A DNA stretch of 64,000 bases. It comes from Pseudomonas viridiflava. Lineage in GTDB: Bacteria; Pseudomonadota; Gammaproteobacteria; Pseudomonadales; Pseudomonadaceae. Location: the NCBI RefSeq assembly GCF_900590885.1, contig NZ_UUON01000004.1, positions 1 to 64,000 of the forward strand, read 5' to 3'. A program made the translations under genes and the position numbers. A model generated the notes under the pieces. It was not told the origin of the DNA and ran no database searches. It saw only the letters and a list, made by a program, of their open reading frames with translations. This document shows positions 27,373 to 35,212 of this stretch, in pieces; position 1 is the first letter of the stretch; each line of letters begins with the position of its first letter.

Positions 27373-28935
27373 TTACTTGTCCGCCTTGAGAATTTCGTAA
27401 TCGCGCAACTTATTGGCAATCGTGGTGTGAGACACCCCCAACCGCTTGCCCAACTGCCGGCTGCTCGGGTGTTCGGCATACAGGCTTTCCAAAACCGCCT
27501 TCTCGAAGCGCCCGACGATCGCTTCCAAACCGCCCTCCAGGGAAAAATCGCCAAGCGGCTGACGCACTCCATAATCCGGCAGGCGAATATGCTCGGCCTT
27601 GACCGTGCCCCCCTCACACAACGACACCGCCTGGAACAGCACGTTTTCCAACTGCCGCACGTTGCCCGGCCAGTGGTAGTGGCTCAGACGCTCCATCGCG
27701 GCGGGCGCCAGCCTGGGCAGAGGGCAACCAATTTGCCGGCTGGCCTGATCGAGAAAGTGCTCGACCAAGGGCGCGAGTCCGTCGAGGCATTCGCGCAACG
27801 GCGGGATGTGCAGGGACAGCACATTGAGGCGGTGGTAAAGATCCTGACGAAACTCCCCACGGGCGCACAGCTCGGATAAATCCACCTGGGTGGCGCAAAT
27901 CACCCGCACATCCAGGTACACCTCTTCATCACTGCCCACCCGGCGAAAGCAGCCGTCCTGCAGAAAACGCAGCAATTTCACCTGCAAGCGCGCGCTCATT
28001 TCCCCCACGCCATCGAGAAACAACGTACCGCCCGCCGTCAGCTCCAGCAGCCCCAGCTTGCCCTCGGCCCGCGCGCCTTCAAACGCGCCGGGGCCGTAGC
28101 CGAACAGCTCGGTCTCGGCCATCGACTCGGGCAAGCCTGCGCAGTTAAGCGCCATCAGGGGCGATTGCCCGCGCGGGCTGGCCAGGTGGCAGGCGCGCGC
28201 CAGCAGTTCCTTGCCGGTGCCGGTTTCGCCTTCTATTAATAGAGGTGCATCCAGCGGCGCCATGCGCCGGGCTTCGCGCACCACGGCGGCCATGACCCTG
28301 GAGCTTTGGAAAATACTGTCGAAGCCGCGCAGTTCCTGCTTGCGCACATTGTAGATGCGCTCACCCACACGGTCGGCGCGGTGCAGGGTCAGCACCGCGC
28401 CGGCCATGGCTTCGCTGTCATCGTGCTCGGAAGATTGCAGCGGCGCGATGTCCGCCAGAAACACGTCGCCCTTGACCTTGACCCGCAAACCGTTGATCCG
28501 CGATTTACTCGCGCGCACCAACTCCGGCAAATCGAAATCCTCGGCGTAGCGCGACAGCGGAATGCCCGGCACCTCATCCACCCGCACCCCAAGCAACTGC
28601 GCCGCCGCGCGGTTGGCCGCGACGATGGAGCCGCCCATGTCGATGGACAGCACCGGAAACTCCAGGGCGCCGAGCAGCGCATTGAGCTCCATATGCCGGC
28701 GCTCACTGGGCATCAGCCCTACCCTTTTAACCCCGAATACTCCGGCAATCGCTTCGAACTGCGGGCGCAGCGCCTGGAACTGCATGTTCACCAGATTCGG
28801 GCAAAACAGGTAGATCGCGTTGCCGTGTTCGCCGCCGACCTCGCCCTTGGCGACGTTGACGCCGTATTCCACCAGCAGGTTGAGGATGTCCCGAAGGATG
28901 CCGATGCGGTTCTGGCAGTGCACTTTGATACGCAT
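27373..28935 (-). CDS. phhR: Phenylalanine catabolism regulator PhhR (TyrR family)
   Basis: A 520-residue TyrR-family regulator. The start at 28935 gives the ACT-domain N-terminus [20 protein letters not shown]; the open frame extends 39 codons further without conservation. A PAS domain (about 85-175) and an AAA+ domain (about 205-430, Walker A GETGTGKE at 236-243) follow, then a C-terminal HTH ([20 protein letters not shown]). The sigma-54 contact loop is changed to GAFEGA (283-288) and Walker B to FLDGVG, consistent with TyrR/PhhR acting at sigma-70 promoters. It is divergent from phhA and responds to aromatic amino acids. Confidence 0.95.
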   Translation of the reverse strand: MRIKVHCQNRIGILRDILNLLVEYGVNVAKGEVGGEHGNAIYLFCPNLVNMQFQALRPQFEAIAGVFGVKRVGLMPSERRHMELNALLGALEFPVLSIDMGGSIVAANRAAAQLLGVRVDEVPGIPLSRYAEDFDLPELVRASKSRINGLRVKVKGDVFLADIAPLQSSEHDDSEAMAGAVLTLHRADRVGERIYNVRKQELRGFDSIFQSSRVMAAVVREARRMAPLDAPLLIEGETGTGKELLARACHLASPRGQSPLMALNCAGLPESMAETELFGYGPGAFEGARAEGKLGLLELTAGGTLFLDGVGEMSARLQVKLLRFLQDGCFRRVGSDEEVYLDVRVICATQVDLSELCARGEFRQDLYHRLNVLSLHIPPLRECLDGLAPLVEHFLDQASRQIGCPLPRLAPAAMERLSHYHWPGNVRQLENVLFQAVSLCEGGTVKAEHIRLPDYGVRQPLGDFSLEGGLEAIVGRFEKAVLESLYAEHPSSRQLGKRLGVSHTTIANKLRDYEILKADK

Positions 28936-29055
28936 GAAGAGGCCCGAAAAGTGGGAAGGCGCCGCGTCTTTTTGCCGCTGGGCGCAGATAGTCGTCAAGA
29001 TTATGTGACAGCTGCTGTCCTTTTCACAGCCCACCACCGTCGACACGCCCACATC

Positions 29056-29073
29056 CGTAACGAATACTTTACG
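29056..29073. promoter_or_regulatory. Candidate PhhR/TyrR box upstream of phhA
   Basis: CGTAACGAATACTTTACG fits the TyrR box TGTAAA-N6-TTTACA at most positions. It lies 120-137 bases before phhA and a similar distance from phhR, so it could serve both divergent genes. A second partial half-site GTAAC follows at 29081-29085. Confidence 0.55.
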
Positions 29074-29192
29074 AAAAACAGTAACTTTTCCTACAGATTA
29101 CGGCCAGGGGTAGCTGGCATCTCACCGCGCTCGGCGTATCAATAGAGGCATCGCAGGACATAACAAGAACGAATGCCTAGCAGGAGAGCCGT

Positions 29193-29999
29193 ATGAAGCA
29201 GACGCACTACGTGGCCCGCGAGCCCGATGCGCAAGGTTTTATCCACTACCCGCCGGAAGAACACGCGGTGTGGAACACCCTGATCACGCGCCAGCTGAAA
29301 GTGATCGAGGGCCGCGCCTGCCAGGAATATCTGGACGGCATCGACAAGCTCGGCCTGCCCCTGGATCGCATCCCGCAATTGGGCGAAGTCAACAAAGTGC
29401 TGGCCGACACCACAGGCTGGCGAGTCGCCCGCGTACCGGCGCTGATCCCCTTCCAGACCTTTTTCGAATTGCTCGCCAGCAAACAGTTTCCGGTGGCGAC
29501 CTTTATTCGCACCCGTGAAGAACTGGACTACCTGCAAGAGCCGGATATTTTCCACGAGATCTTTGGCCACTGCCCGCTGCTGACCAACCCCTGGTTCGCC
29601 GAATTCACCCACACCTACGGCAAGCTCGGCCTGGCGGCCACCAAGGAGCAACGCGTTTACCTGGCGCGCCTGTACTGGATGACCATCGAGTTCGGCCTGG
29701 TGGACACGCCCGCCGGCCTGCGCATCTACGGTGGCGGGATTTTGTCGTCGCCCAAGGAGACGGTGTATAGCTTGTCGTCCGAGCCCAAGCACCAAGCCTT
29801 CGACCCGCTGGAAGCGATGCGCACGCCGTATCGCATCGACATCCTGCAGCCGCTGTATTTCGTCCTGCCTGAACTAAAGCGCCTGTTCGACGTGGCGCAG
29901 GAAGACATCATGGGCATGGTCGAGCGCGGCATGCAGTTGGGTTTGCATGCGCCGCTCTTCACCCCAAAGGCAGTCCCACCCAAGCCAAAGGCGGCTTGA
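29193..29999 (+). CDS. phhA: Phenylalanine 4-monooxygenase PhhA
   Basis: A 268-residue non-heme iron hydroxylase that converts Phe to Tyr with tetrahydropterin and oxygen. The iron ligands are H121 and H126 (HEIFGH) and E166 (YWMTIEFGL). It is the short bacterial form with no regulatory ACT domain. An AGGAGAG ribosome site lies 5 bases before the ATG. It is first in phhA-phhB-aminotransferase, with PhhR encoded divergently. Confidence 0.98.
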   Translation: MKQTHYVAREPDAQGFIHYPPEEHAVWNTLITRQLKVIEGRACQEYLDGIDKLGLPLDRIPQLGEVNKVLADTTGWRVARVPALIPFQTFFELLASKQFPVATFIRTREELDYLQEPDIFHEIFGHCPLLTNPWFAEFTHTYGKLGLAATKEQRVYLARLYWMTIEFGLVDTPAGLRIYGGGILSSPKETVYSLSSEPKHQAFDPLEAMRTPYRIDILQPLYFVLPELKRLFDVAQEDIMGMVERGMQLGLHAPLFTPKAVPPKPKAA

Positions 30000-30098
30000 G
30001 CCTTACATCTTGAGGCCAGGTGCGTCTGTTCCCTGGCCCCGCGTTGCTTTAGGGTAACGCCCACTGATCTTCACTCATTCGAATTCAGGACACCCCAC

Positions 30099-30455
30099 AT
30101 GACCACCTTGAACCAAGCCCATTGCGAAGCCTGCCGCGCCGACGCCCCGCAAGTCAGCGACGAAGAACTGCCGGTGCTGCTCAAGCAGATCCCCGACTGG
30201 AACATCGAAGTGCGCGACGGCGTGATGCAACTGGAAAAGGTTTTCCTGTTCAAGAACTTCAAGTTTGCCCTGGCCTTCACCAACGCCATGGGTGAAATTT
30301 CCGAAGCCGAAGGCCATCACCCAGGCCTGCTCACCGAATGGGGCAAAGTCACCGTGACCTGGTGGAGCCACTCCATCAAGGGCCTGCACCGTAACGATTT
30401 CATCATGGCCGCGCGCACCGACGAAGTGGCCAAGGACGCCGAGGGCCGCAAGTAA
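30099..30455 (+). CDS. phhB: Pterin-4a-carbinolamine dehydratase PhhB
   Basis: A 118-residue DCoH-family enzyme that recycles the carbinolamine produced by PhhA. The catalytic motif is EGHHPGL (H73, H74) with [14 protein letters not shown] downstream (H91). It follows phhA by 99 bases. Its TAA stop overlaps the aminotransferase ATG by one base (TAATG), so translation is coupled. Confidence 0.98.
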   Translation: MTTLNQAHCEACRADAPQVSDEELPVLLKQIPDWNIEVRDGVMQLEKVFLFKNFKFALAFTNAMGEISEAEGHHPGLLTEWGKVTVTWWSHSIKGLHRNDFIMAARTDEVAKDAEGRK

Positions 30456-31648
30456 TGCATTTCGATGCCATTGGCCGCGTGCCCTGCGACCCGATCCTGG
30501 GCCTGATGGACCTGTACGCCCAGGACAAAAACCCGAACAAGTTCGACCTCGGCGTGGGCGTCTATAAGGACGACCAGGGCCTGACGCCGATTCCACACTC
30601 GGTAAAACTCGCCGAACAGCGCCTGGTCGACCGCCAAACCACCAAGACCTACATCGGCGGCCACGGCGACGCAGCCTTCGGCCAGTTGCTCAGCGAGCTG
30701 GTACTCGGCGCAGACTCCGCGCTGCTGCGCGAACACCGCGCCGGCGCCACCCAGACCCCAGGCGGCACCGGCGCATTGCGCCTGAGCGCCGACTTTATCG
30801 CCCACAGCCTGCCCGGCCGTGGCGTGTGGCTGAGCAACCCGACCTGGCCGATCCACGAAACCATTTTCGCCAAGGCCGGAATCAAGGTCAGCCACTACCC
30901 GTATGTGGGCGCGGACAACCGCCTGGATGTGGCGGCGATGCTCGCGACGCTGGCCAACGTGCCCAAGGGCGACGTGGTGTTGCTGCACGCCTGCTGCCAT
31001 AACCCGACCGGCTTCGACCTGTCCCAGGATGACTGGCGCCAGGTGCTGCAGATCGTGCGTGAGCGCCAGTTGCTGCCGCTGATCGACTTCGCCTACCAGG
31101 GCTTTGGCGACGGGTTGGAGCAGGACGCCTGGGCGGTTCGGCTGTTTGCCGCCGAGCTGCCGGAAGTGCTGGTCACCAGTTCCTGCTCGAAGAATTTCGG
31201 CCTCTACCGCGACCGCGTCGGCGCGCTGATCGTGTGTGCGGCGGATGCCGAGAAGCTCACGGACGTCCGCAGCCAGCTGGCGAATACCGCGCGCAACCTG
31301 TGGTCGACACCGCCGGATCATGGTGCGGCAGTAGTCGCGACCATCCTCGGCGATGCCGAGCTGAAACAGTTGTGGAGCGACGAAGTTGAAGCCATGCGCT
31401 CGCGGATCGCGCAGTTGCGCTCCGGGCTGGTGGAAGCACTGGCGCCCCATGGGCTGGCCGAGCGGTTCGCGCATATCGGTGCGCAGCGCGGGATGTTTTC
31501 CTACACCGGCTTGAGTGCCGAGCAGGTCAAGCAGCTGCGTGAGAAGCACAGCGTGTATATGGTCAGTTCGGGCCGGGCGAATGTGGCGGGGGTTGATGCA
31601 ACGCGCCTCACCCTGCTGGCCCAAGCCATCGCCGACGTCTCCAACTGA
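30455..31648 (+). CDS. phhC: Aromatic amino acid aminotransferase (PhhC/TyrB)
   Basis: A 397-residue class I PLP aminotransferase of the aspartate/tyrosine subgroup. The PLP lysine is K246 (SSCSKNFGLYRDRVG) and CCHNPTGFDL is conserved. It transaminates Tyr and Phe to 4-hydroxyphenylpyruvate or phenylpyruvate, the step after PhhA. The start overlaps the phhB stop. A REP palindrome follows its stop and separates it from the convergent phosphoesterase gene. Confidence 0.95.
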   Translation: MHFDAIGRVPCDPILGLMDLYAQDKNPNKFDLGVGVYKDDQGLTPIPHSVKLAEQRLVDRQTTKTYIGGHGDAAFGQLLSELVLGADSALLREHRAGATQTPGGTGALRLSADFIAHSLPGRGVWLSNPTWPIHETIFAKAGIKVSHYPYVGADNRLDVAAMLATLANVPKGDVVLLHACCHNPTGFDLSQDDWRQVLQIVRERQLLPLIDFAYQGFGDGLEQDAWAVRLFAAELPEVLVTSSCSKNFGLYRDRVGALIVCAADAEKLTDVRSQLANTARNLWSTPPDHGAAVVATILGDAELKQLWSDEVEAMRSRIAQLRSGLVEALAPHGLAERFAHIGAQRGMFSYTGLSAEQVKQLREKHSVYMVSSGRANVAGVDATRLTLLAQAIADVSN

Positions 31649-31661
31649 CGAAACATGGAGC

Positions 31662-31695
31662 AAATGTGGGAGAGGGCAAGCCCCCTCCCACATTT
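31662..31695. repeat. REP palindrome between convergent genes
   Basis: AAATGTGGGAGAGGG-CAAG-CCCCCTCCCACATTT is a near-perfect inverted repeat with one mismatch. It lies between the ends of two convergent genes, 13 bases after phhC and 15 before the phosphoesterase stop, and probably terminates both. Confidence 0.85.
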
Positions 31696-31710
31696 AAACT
31701 GTGTAGACCT

Positions 31711-32526
31711 TTAGCCCGCGACCATCTCAGCTTTTAGCAGCGCCTCTTTCGCCTGCGCATCCGCCAACCGATACAACTCGATACTGCCATCCCAGTGCTC
31801 GATCAACGCCGTGCACGACTCCACCCAATCCCCGCAATTGAGGTAGTCCACCTCGCCCACCTTGCGGATCTCGGCATGGTGGATATGCCCGCACACCACG
31901 CCATGCAGTTCGCGCTTGGTCACTTCATGGGCGATAGCTTCTTCAAAATCGCTGATAAAGCTCACCGCAGTTTTGACCTTGTGTTTCAAGTACGCCGACA
32001 GCGACCAATAGCCGTAGCCATAACGCGCGCGCCAGTGGTTCAACCAGCGGTTCAAGGTGAGGGTGAACTCGTAGGCCGAGTCGCCCAGGAACGCCAGCCA
32101 GCGGTGGTAGCGCGTGATCACGTCAAACTGGTCGCCGTGGATCACCAGCAAGTGGCGGCCATCGGCGGTGACGTGCACGGCTTCGTCCACCAACTGAATA
32201 TTGCCCAGGATCAGCTTGGAGTAGCGCCTTAAAAACTCATCGTGGTTGCCGGTGACGTAGATCACCTCGGTGCCGCGTTTGGCCATGGTCAGCAGGCGAC
32301 GGATCACGTTGGTGTGGGCCTGGGGCCAATACATGCCGCCGCGCAGTTTCCAGCCGTCGATGATATCGCCCACCAGGTACACCTTGTCGGCGTGGTAGCC
32401 CTTGAGAAACTGCGACAAATGTTCGGCCTGGCAATCCCGCGTGCCCAGGTGCACATCGGAAATCCACAGGGTACGCACCCGTTGCTTGCGGCTGGGCTTG
32501 GTGAACTCGGCACTGGTCATGGGCAT
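31711..32526 (-). CDS. LpxH-like UDP-2,3-diacylglucosamine diphosphatase family phosphoesterase
   Basis: A 271-residue calcineurin-like metallophosphoesterase with all metal-binding blocks: SDVHLG, VGDIIDGW, TGNHDEFL, VIHGDQFD and CGHIHHAEI. It resembles the LpxH-related group often annotated as UDP-2,3-diacylglucosamine diphosphatase. The true lipid A enzyme of Pseudomonas is usually a shorter protein encoded elsewhere, so the substrate is uncertain. An in-frame ATG two codons later is an alternative start. It is divergent from the AraC gene. Confidence 0.85.
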   Translation of the reverse strand: MPMTSAEFTKPSRKQRVRTLWISDVHLGTRDCQAEHLSQFLKGYHADKVYLVGDIIDGWKLRGGMYWPQAHTNVIRRLLTMAKRGTEVIYVTGNHDEFLRRYSKLILGNIQLVDEAVHVTADGRHLLVIHGDQFDVITRYHRWLAFLGDSAYEFTLTLNRWLNHWRARYGYGYWSLSAYLKHKVKTAVSFISDFEEAIAHEVTKRELHGVVCGHIHHAEIRKVGEVDYLNCGDWVESCTALIEHWDGSIELYRLADAQAKEALLKAEMVAG

Positions 32527-32656
32527 CCCTCGACGGTGTTTTCGCGAGCTTGCGCCGTGGCGGTTAATAGCCCATGACAGTCGTGCGTCAGTCTAATGAC
32601 AGCGCCTGCCGCCCGCAAAGCGTTGTAGACTGGCGCCTGCAGCCCAGGAGACCGCG

Positions 32657-33406
32657 ATGAGCCCGAGCCTCACGCTACGCCACTACCTCGAAGCGCCTAT
32701 CGCCCACAGCCATGACCATGCGCAGTTGGTGTTTGGCCTGTCCGGCCATCTGGACCTGGAAGTCGATGGCCATGGCAGCCAGGTGCGCGAAAGCAGCGTG
32801 ATGGTGCTGCCCTTCGCTGCCCACCACGCCTGCGGCAGTCGCGATGGCAGCCGCTGCCTGGTGCTGGACGTACCCACCGAACACTGGGTGCTGCAATCCT
32901 TGGGCGAACATGCCGATGCCAGCCGCCGCCTGCTCGACCAACCGGCACGCCTGGCTCTGGATTCTCGGCAAAACCAGCTGGTGCAGTGGCTGGCCCACAG
33001 CCCGGTGGACGACCCGCTGATCGCCCAGCAAGGCGCGGTACTATTGCTGGCCAGCCTCAATCATCCGCTGGCGCAGCCGCTGTCGGGCCGACGCCTGCCG
33101 TATGCCGCGTTCAATGCGCATATCGAGCGGCACCTGGCGCACCCGCTGCAAGTCGCCGACCTGGCGCGCATCGCCGACCTCTCCGTGGCCCGCCTGCACG
33201 CGCGCTTCGTGGCCGAGTGCGGGCAGACGCCGATGGACTATATCCGCAGCCGTCGCTTGCAGATGGCCCTGGGACTGTTGCGCGAAACGCCGCTGCCGAT
33301 CGGTGAGGTGGCCGAGCGTGTCGGCTACGGTTCGCAAAGTGCGTTTGCCGCTGCCATGCTGCGCGAGTTCGGCGCGTCCCCCGGTGCGTTGCGCCGCCGC
33401 GCATGA
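32657..33406 (+). CDS. AraC family transcriptional regulator
   Basis: A 249-residue regulator with an N-terminal cupin-like sensor domain (HSHDHAQLVFGLSGHLDLEVDG, in part) and a C-terminal AraC double HTH (about 155-245; VADLARIADLSVARLHARF, then GEVAERVGYGSQSAFAAAM). The next gene, 101 bases on and co-directional, is a DMT exporter and the likely target. The effector is unknown. Confidence 0.88.
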   Translation: MSPSLTLRHYLEAPIAHSHDHAQLVFGLSGHLDLEVDGHGSQVRESSVMVLPFAAHHACGSRDGSRCLVLDVPTEHWVLQSLGEHADASRRLLDQPARLALDSRQNQLVQWLAHSPVDDPLIAQQGAVLLLASLNHPLAQPLSGRRLPYAAFNAHIERHLAHPLQVADLARIADLSVARLHARFVAECGQTPMDYIRSRRLQMALGLLRETPLPIGEVAERVGYGSQSAFAAAMLREFGASPGALRRRA

Positions 33407-33507
33407 GCAAGAGCCCTGCGCTATAAATCGCGAGCCCCGCGACAGACACCCACACAGGTAACCTTCTAGACTGCGAACCTGTCACTCCCGTTGGTTCAAG
33501 GATCGCA

Positions 33508-34392
33508 ATGACTCCCCGCTCAGCCCTCGGCGCCCTGCATATCGGCGCATTGATGTTTGGCCTCACCGGCGTATTCGGCAAACTGGCGGCGGCCTCGCCG
33601 TCGATCATCGTGTTTGGCCGCGCCGTGTTTGCAGTGATGGCCCTGGCGCTGTTTGCCCGGTTTGCCAGCAATACCGTCTGGAAAAAACTCGAGCTGCGCG
33701 ACTGGCGCCGCCTGCTGGTCAGCGGCGTGTTGCTGGCGGCGCACTGGGTGACCTTCTTCATCGCCGTCAAAGTCGCCGGCGTGGCCGTGGCGACCCTGGG
33801 GTTCACCGCGTTCCCGGCGTTTACCGTGATCCTTGAAGGTTTGATCTTCCGCGAACGCATCCGCGCCAACGAAGTGGTGTTGGTGGCGCTGGTCACGGTC
33901 GGTCTGGTGCTGGTGACGCCGGACTTCAACCTGGCCAGCGAGGCCACCGGCGGCCTGCTCTGGGGGATCGCCTCGGGGCTGCTGTTCTCGTTGCTGTCGC
34001 TGAATAACCGCGCCAGCTCCGGGCGGATTCCGGCCGTGCAGGCGGCGCTGTGCCAGAACGTGGTGGTCGCGCTGTGCCTGCTGCCGGTGGCGGCGCCGGG
34101 GCTGGCCGAGGTGCGCGCGCTGGACTGGCTGTGGATCGGCCTGCTCGGCGTGTTTTGCACCGGCCTGGCCCACAGCCTGTTTGTCGCCAGCCTGGCGGTG
34201 ATCAAGGCGCGCACCGCTTCGGTGGTATTTGCCATGGAGCCGGTCTACGGCATCACCGTGGCGTGGCTGCTGTTCGCCGAAACACCCACCCTGCGCATGC
34301 TGCTGGGCGGCGCGCTGATCATCGTCGCCATCGTGCTGTCCGGGCTGATGGGCAGCGCCAGCCAGGCCAAACAACCCGCTGCCACGGCCTGA
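33508..34392 (+). CDS. DMT/EamA family transporter
   Basis: A 294-residue membrane protein with about ten hydrophobic helices in two EamA repeats (for example LLVSGVLLAAHWVTFFIAVK in the first half and VVFAMEPVYGITVAWLLF in the second). The family exports metabolites such as amino acids or purines. It lies downstream of an AraC regulator. The substrate cannot be deduced. Confidence 0.88.
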   Translation: MTPRSALGALHIGALMFGLTGVFGKLAAASPSIIVFGRAVFAVMALALFARFASNTVWKKLELRDWRRLLVSGVLLAAHWVTFFIAVKVAGVAVATLGFTAFPAFTVILEGLIFRERIRANEVVLVALVTVGLVLVTPDFNLASEATGGLLWGIASGLLFSLLSLNNRASSGRIPAVQAALCQNVVVALCLLPVAAPGLAEVRALDWLWIGLLGVFCTGLAHSLFVASLAVIKARTASVVFAMEPVYGITVAWLLFAETPTLRMLLGGALIIVAIVLSGLMGSASQAKQPAATA

Positions 34393-34520
34393 TCTATACT
34401 TTGCCTATCCGCAACAGTTTGTCGTCGTTCAACGGATAAAGACGCCTCGACGACAGCCATGAACCTTGAAGTTGCTGCACGCGAGTGGTCACCCCATTAA
34501 CGCAATGCAGGGGCTTCACC

Positions 34521-34802
34521 ATGGAAATGCTCATCAGCTTGCTGGTTCAAATCATCAGCGGCGCCATCGGCGGTAATGTCGCCAGCATGACCAAACAGAG
34601 CCTGGGGACCGGGCTCAATACTTTCATTGGCGGCGTCGGCGGCCTGGTGCTGGGCCAGATTGTCGCAGCGGTCACGGGTTCCTCCAGTGCCGAAGCGCTG
34701 GACGTGGCGGTGGTGGGCAGCAATATCGTCGGCGGAGGCGTCGGCGGCCTGGTGTTGACGCTTATCGTCGGCTTCATCAAGCACAAGTTGGACACCAAGT
34801 AA
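34521..34802 (+). CDS. Small glycine-rich membrane protein
   Basis: A 93-residue protein from ATG 34521, chosen for the AGGGG ribosome site 7 bases upstream; an upstream in-frame start lacks one. It has three hydrophobic, glycine-patterned segments (LVQIISGAIGGNVA, FIGGVGGLVLGQIVAAVTG, IVGGGVGGLVLTLIVGFI) and a basic tail KHKLDTK. The pattern suggests glycine-zipper helices packing in the inner membrane. I do not recognise a function. It is monocistronic. Confidence 0.7.
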   Translation: MEMLISLLVQIISGAIGGNVASMTKQSLGTGLNTFIGGVGGLVLGQIVAAVTGSSSAEALDVAVVGSNIVGGGVGGLVLTLIVGFIKHKLDTK

Positions 34803-34843
34803 CGCCAGCCTGCCCGATTGCCGCCTGGGAATGGCGGTGACCG

Positions 34844-35131
34844 TCAGGCCGTACGGTCGTTATGCCCAAGGTCGCGTTGCGGGTCGATCTGGTCGCGCAC
34901 GCGCTGCTTGAGCACCTTGGCCTCGGGAAATCCGCCATCGGCCTTGCGCTCCCAGATCTGCACATTATCGCAGGTGATGCGAAACGCCCCGCCGGTGGCC
35001 GGCTCCAGCGCCACTTTGCCCAGGTCGTCGGCAAAGGTGCTCAACAACTCCTGCGCCAGCCACGCGGCGCGCAGCAGCCATTGGCACTGGGTGCAGTAGG
35101 TGATGACGATCTCGGGTTTGATCTGCGACAT
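34844..35131 (-). CDS. SelT/SelW/SelH family (Rdx) protein
   Basis: A 95-residue thioredoxin-like protein of the SelW family. It has the redox motif CTQC (C13, C16), with Cys where eukaryotic members have selenocysteine. Later blocks VALEPATGGAFRITCDNVQIW and the FPEAKVLKQRVRDQID end are typical. The start at 35131 gives MSQIKPEIVITYCTQC; the frame upstream is open but crosses the plpD promoter. Likely a small cytoplasmic oxidoreductase; partner unknown. It is divergent from plpD with an 81-base gap. Confidence 0.85.
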   Translation of the reverse strand: MSQIKPEIVITYCTQCQWLLRAAWLAQELLSTFADDLGKVALEPATGGAFRITCDNVQIWERKADGGFPEAKVLKQRVRDQIDPQRDLGHNDRTA

Positions 35132-35212
35132 ATTTTGACTGGTTCCTCGCGTAACGGGCTCGGCGGGTCGAGTGGCTATAATACCGGCCTTTATCGCCCA
35201 GCCCCGAGATTG

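Noticed and set aside
30317..31693. 458-residue minus-strand frame over phhC
   Set aside because: It is antisense to a well-supported aminotransferase and crosses a REP; composition is that of a GC-rich mirror frame.
34862..35212. 117-codon N-terminal extension of plpD
   Set aside because: It is antisense to the SelW-type gene and precedes an obvious signal peptide at 35213.
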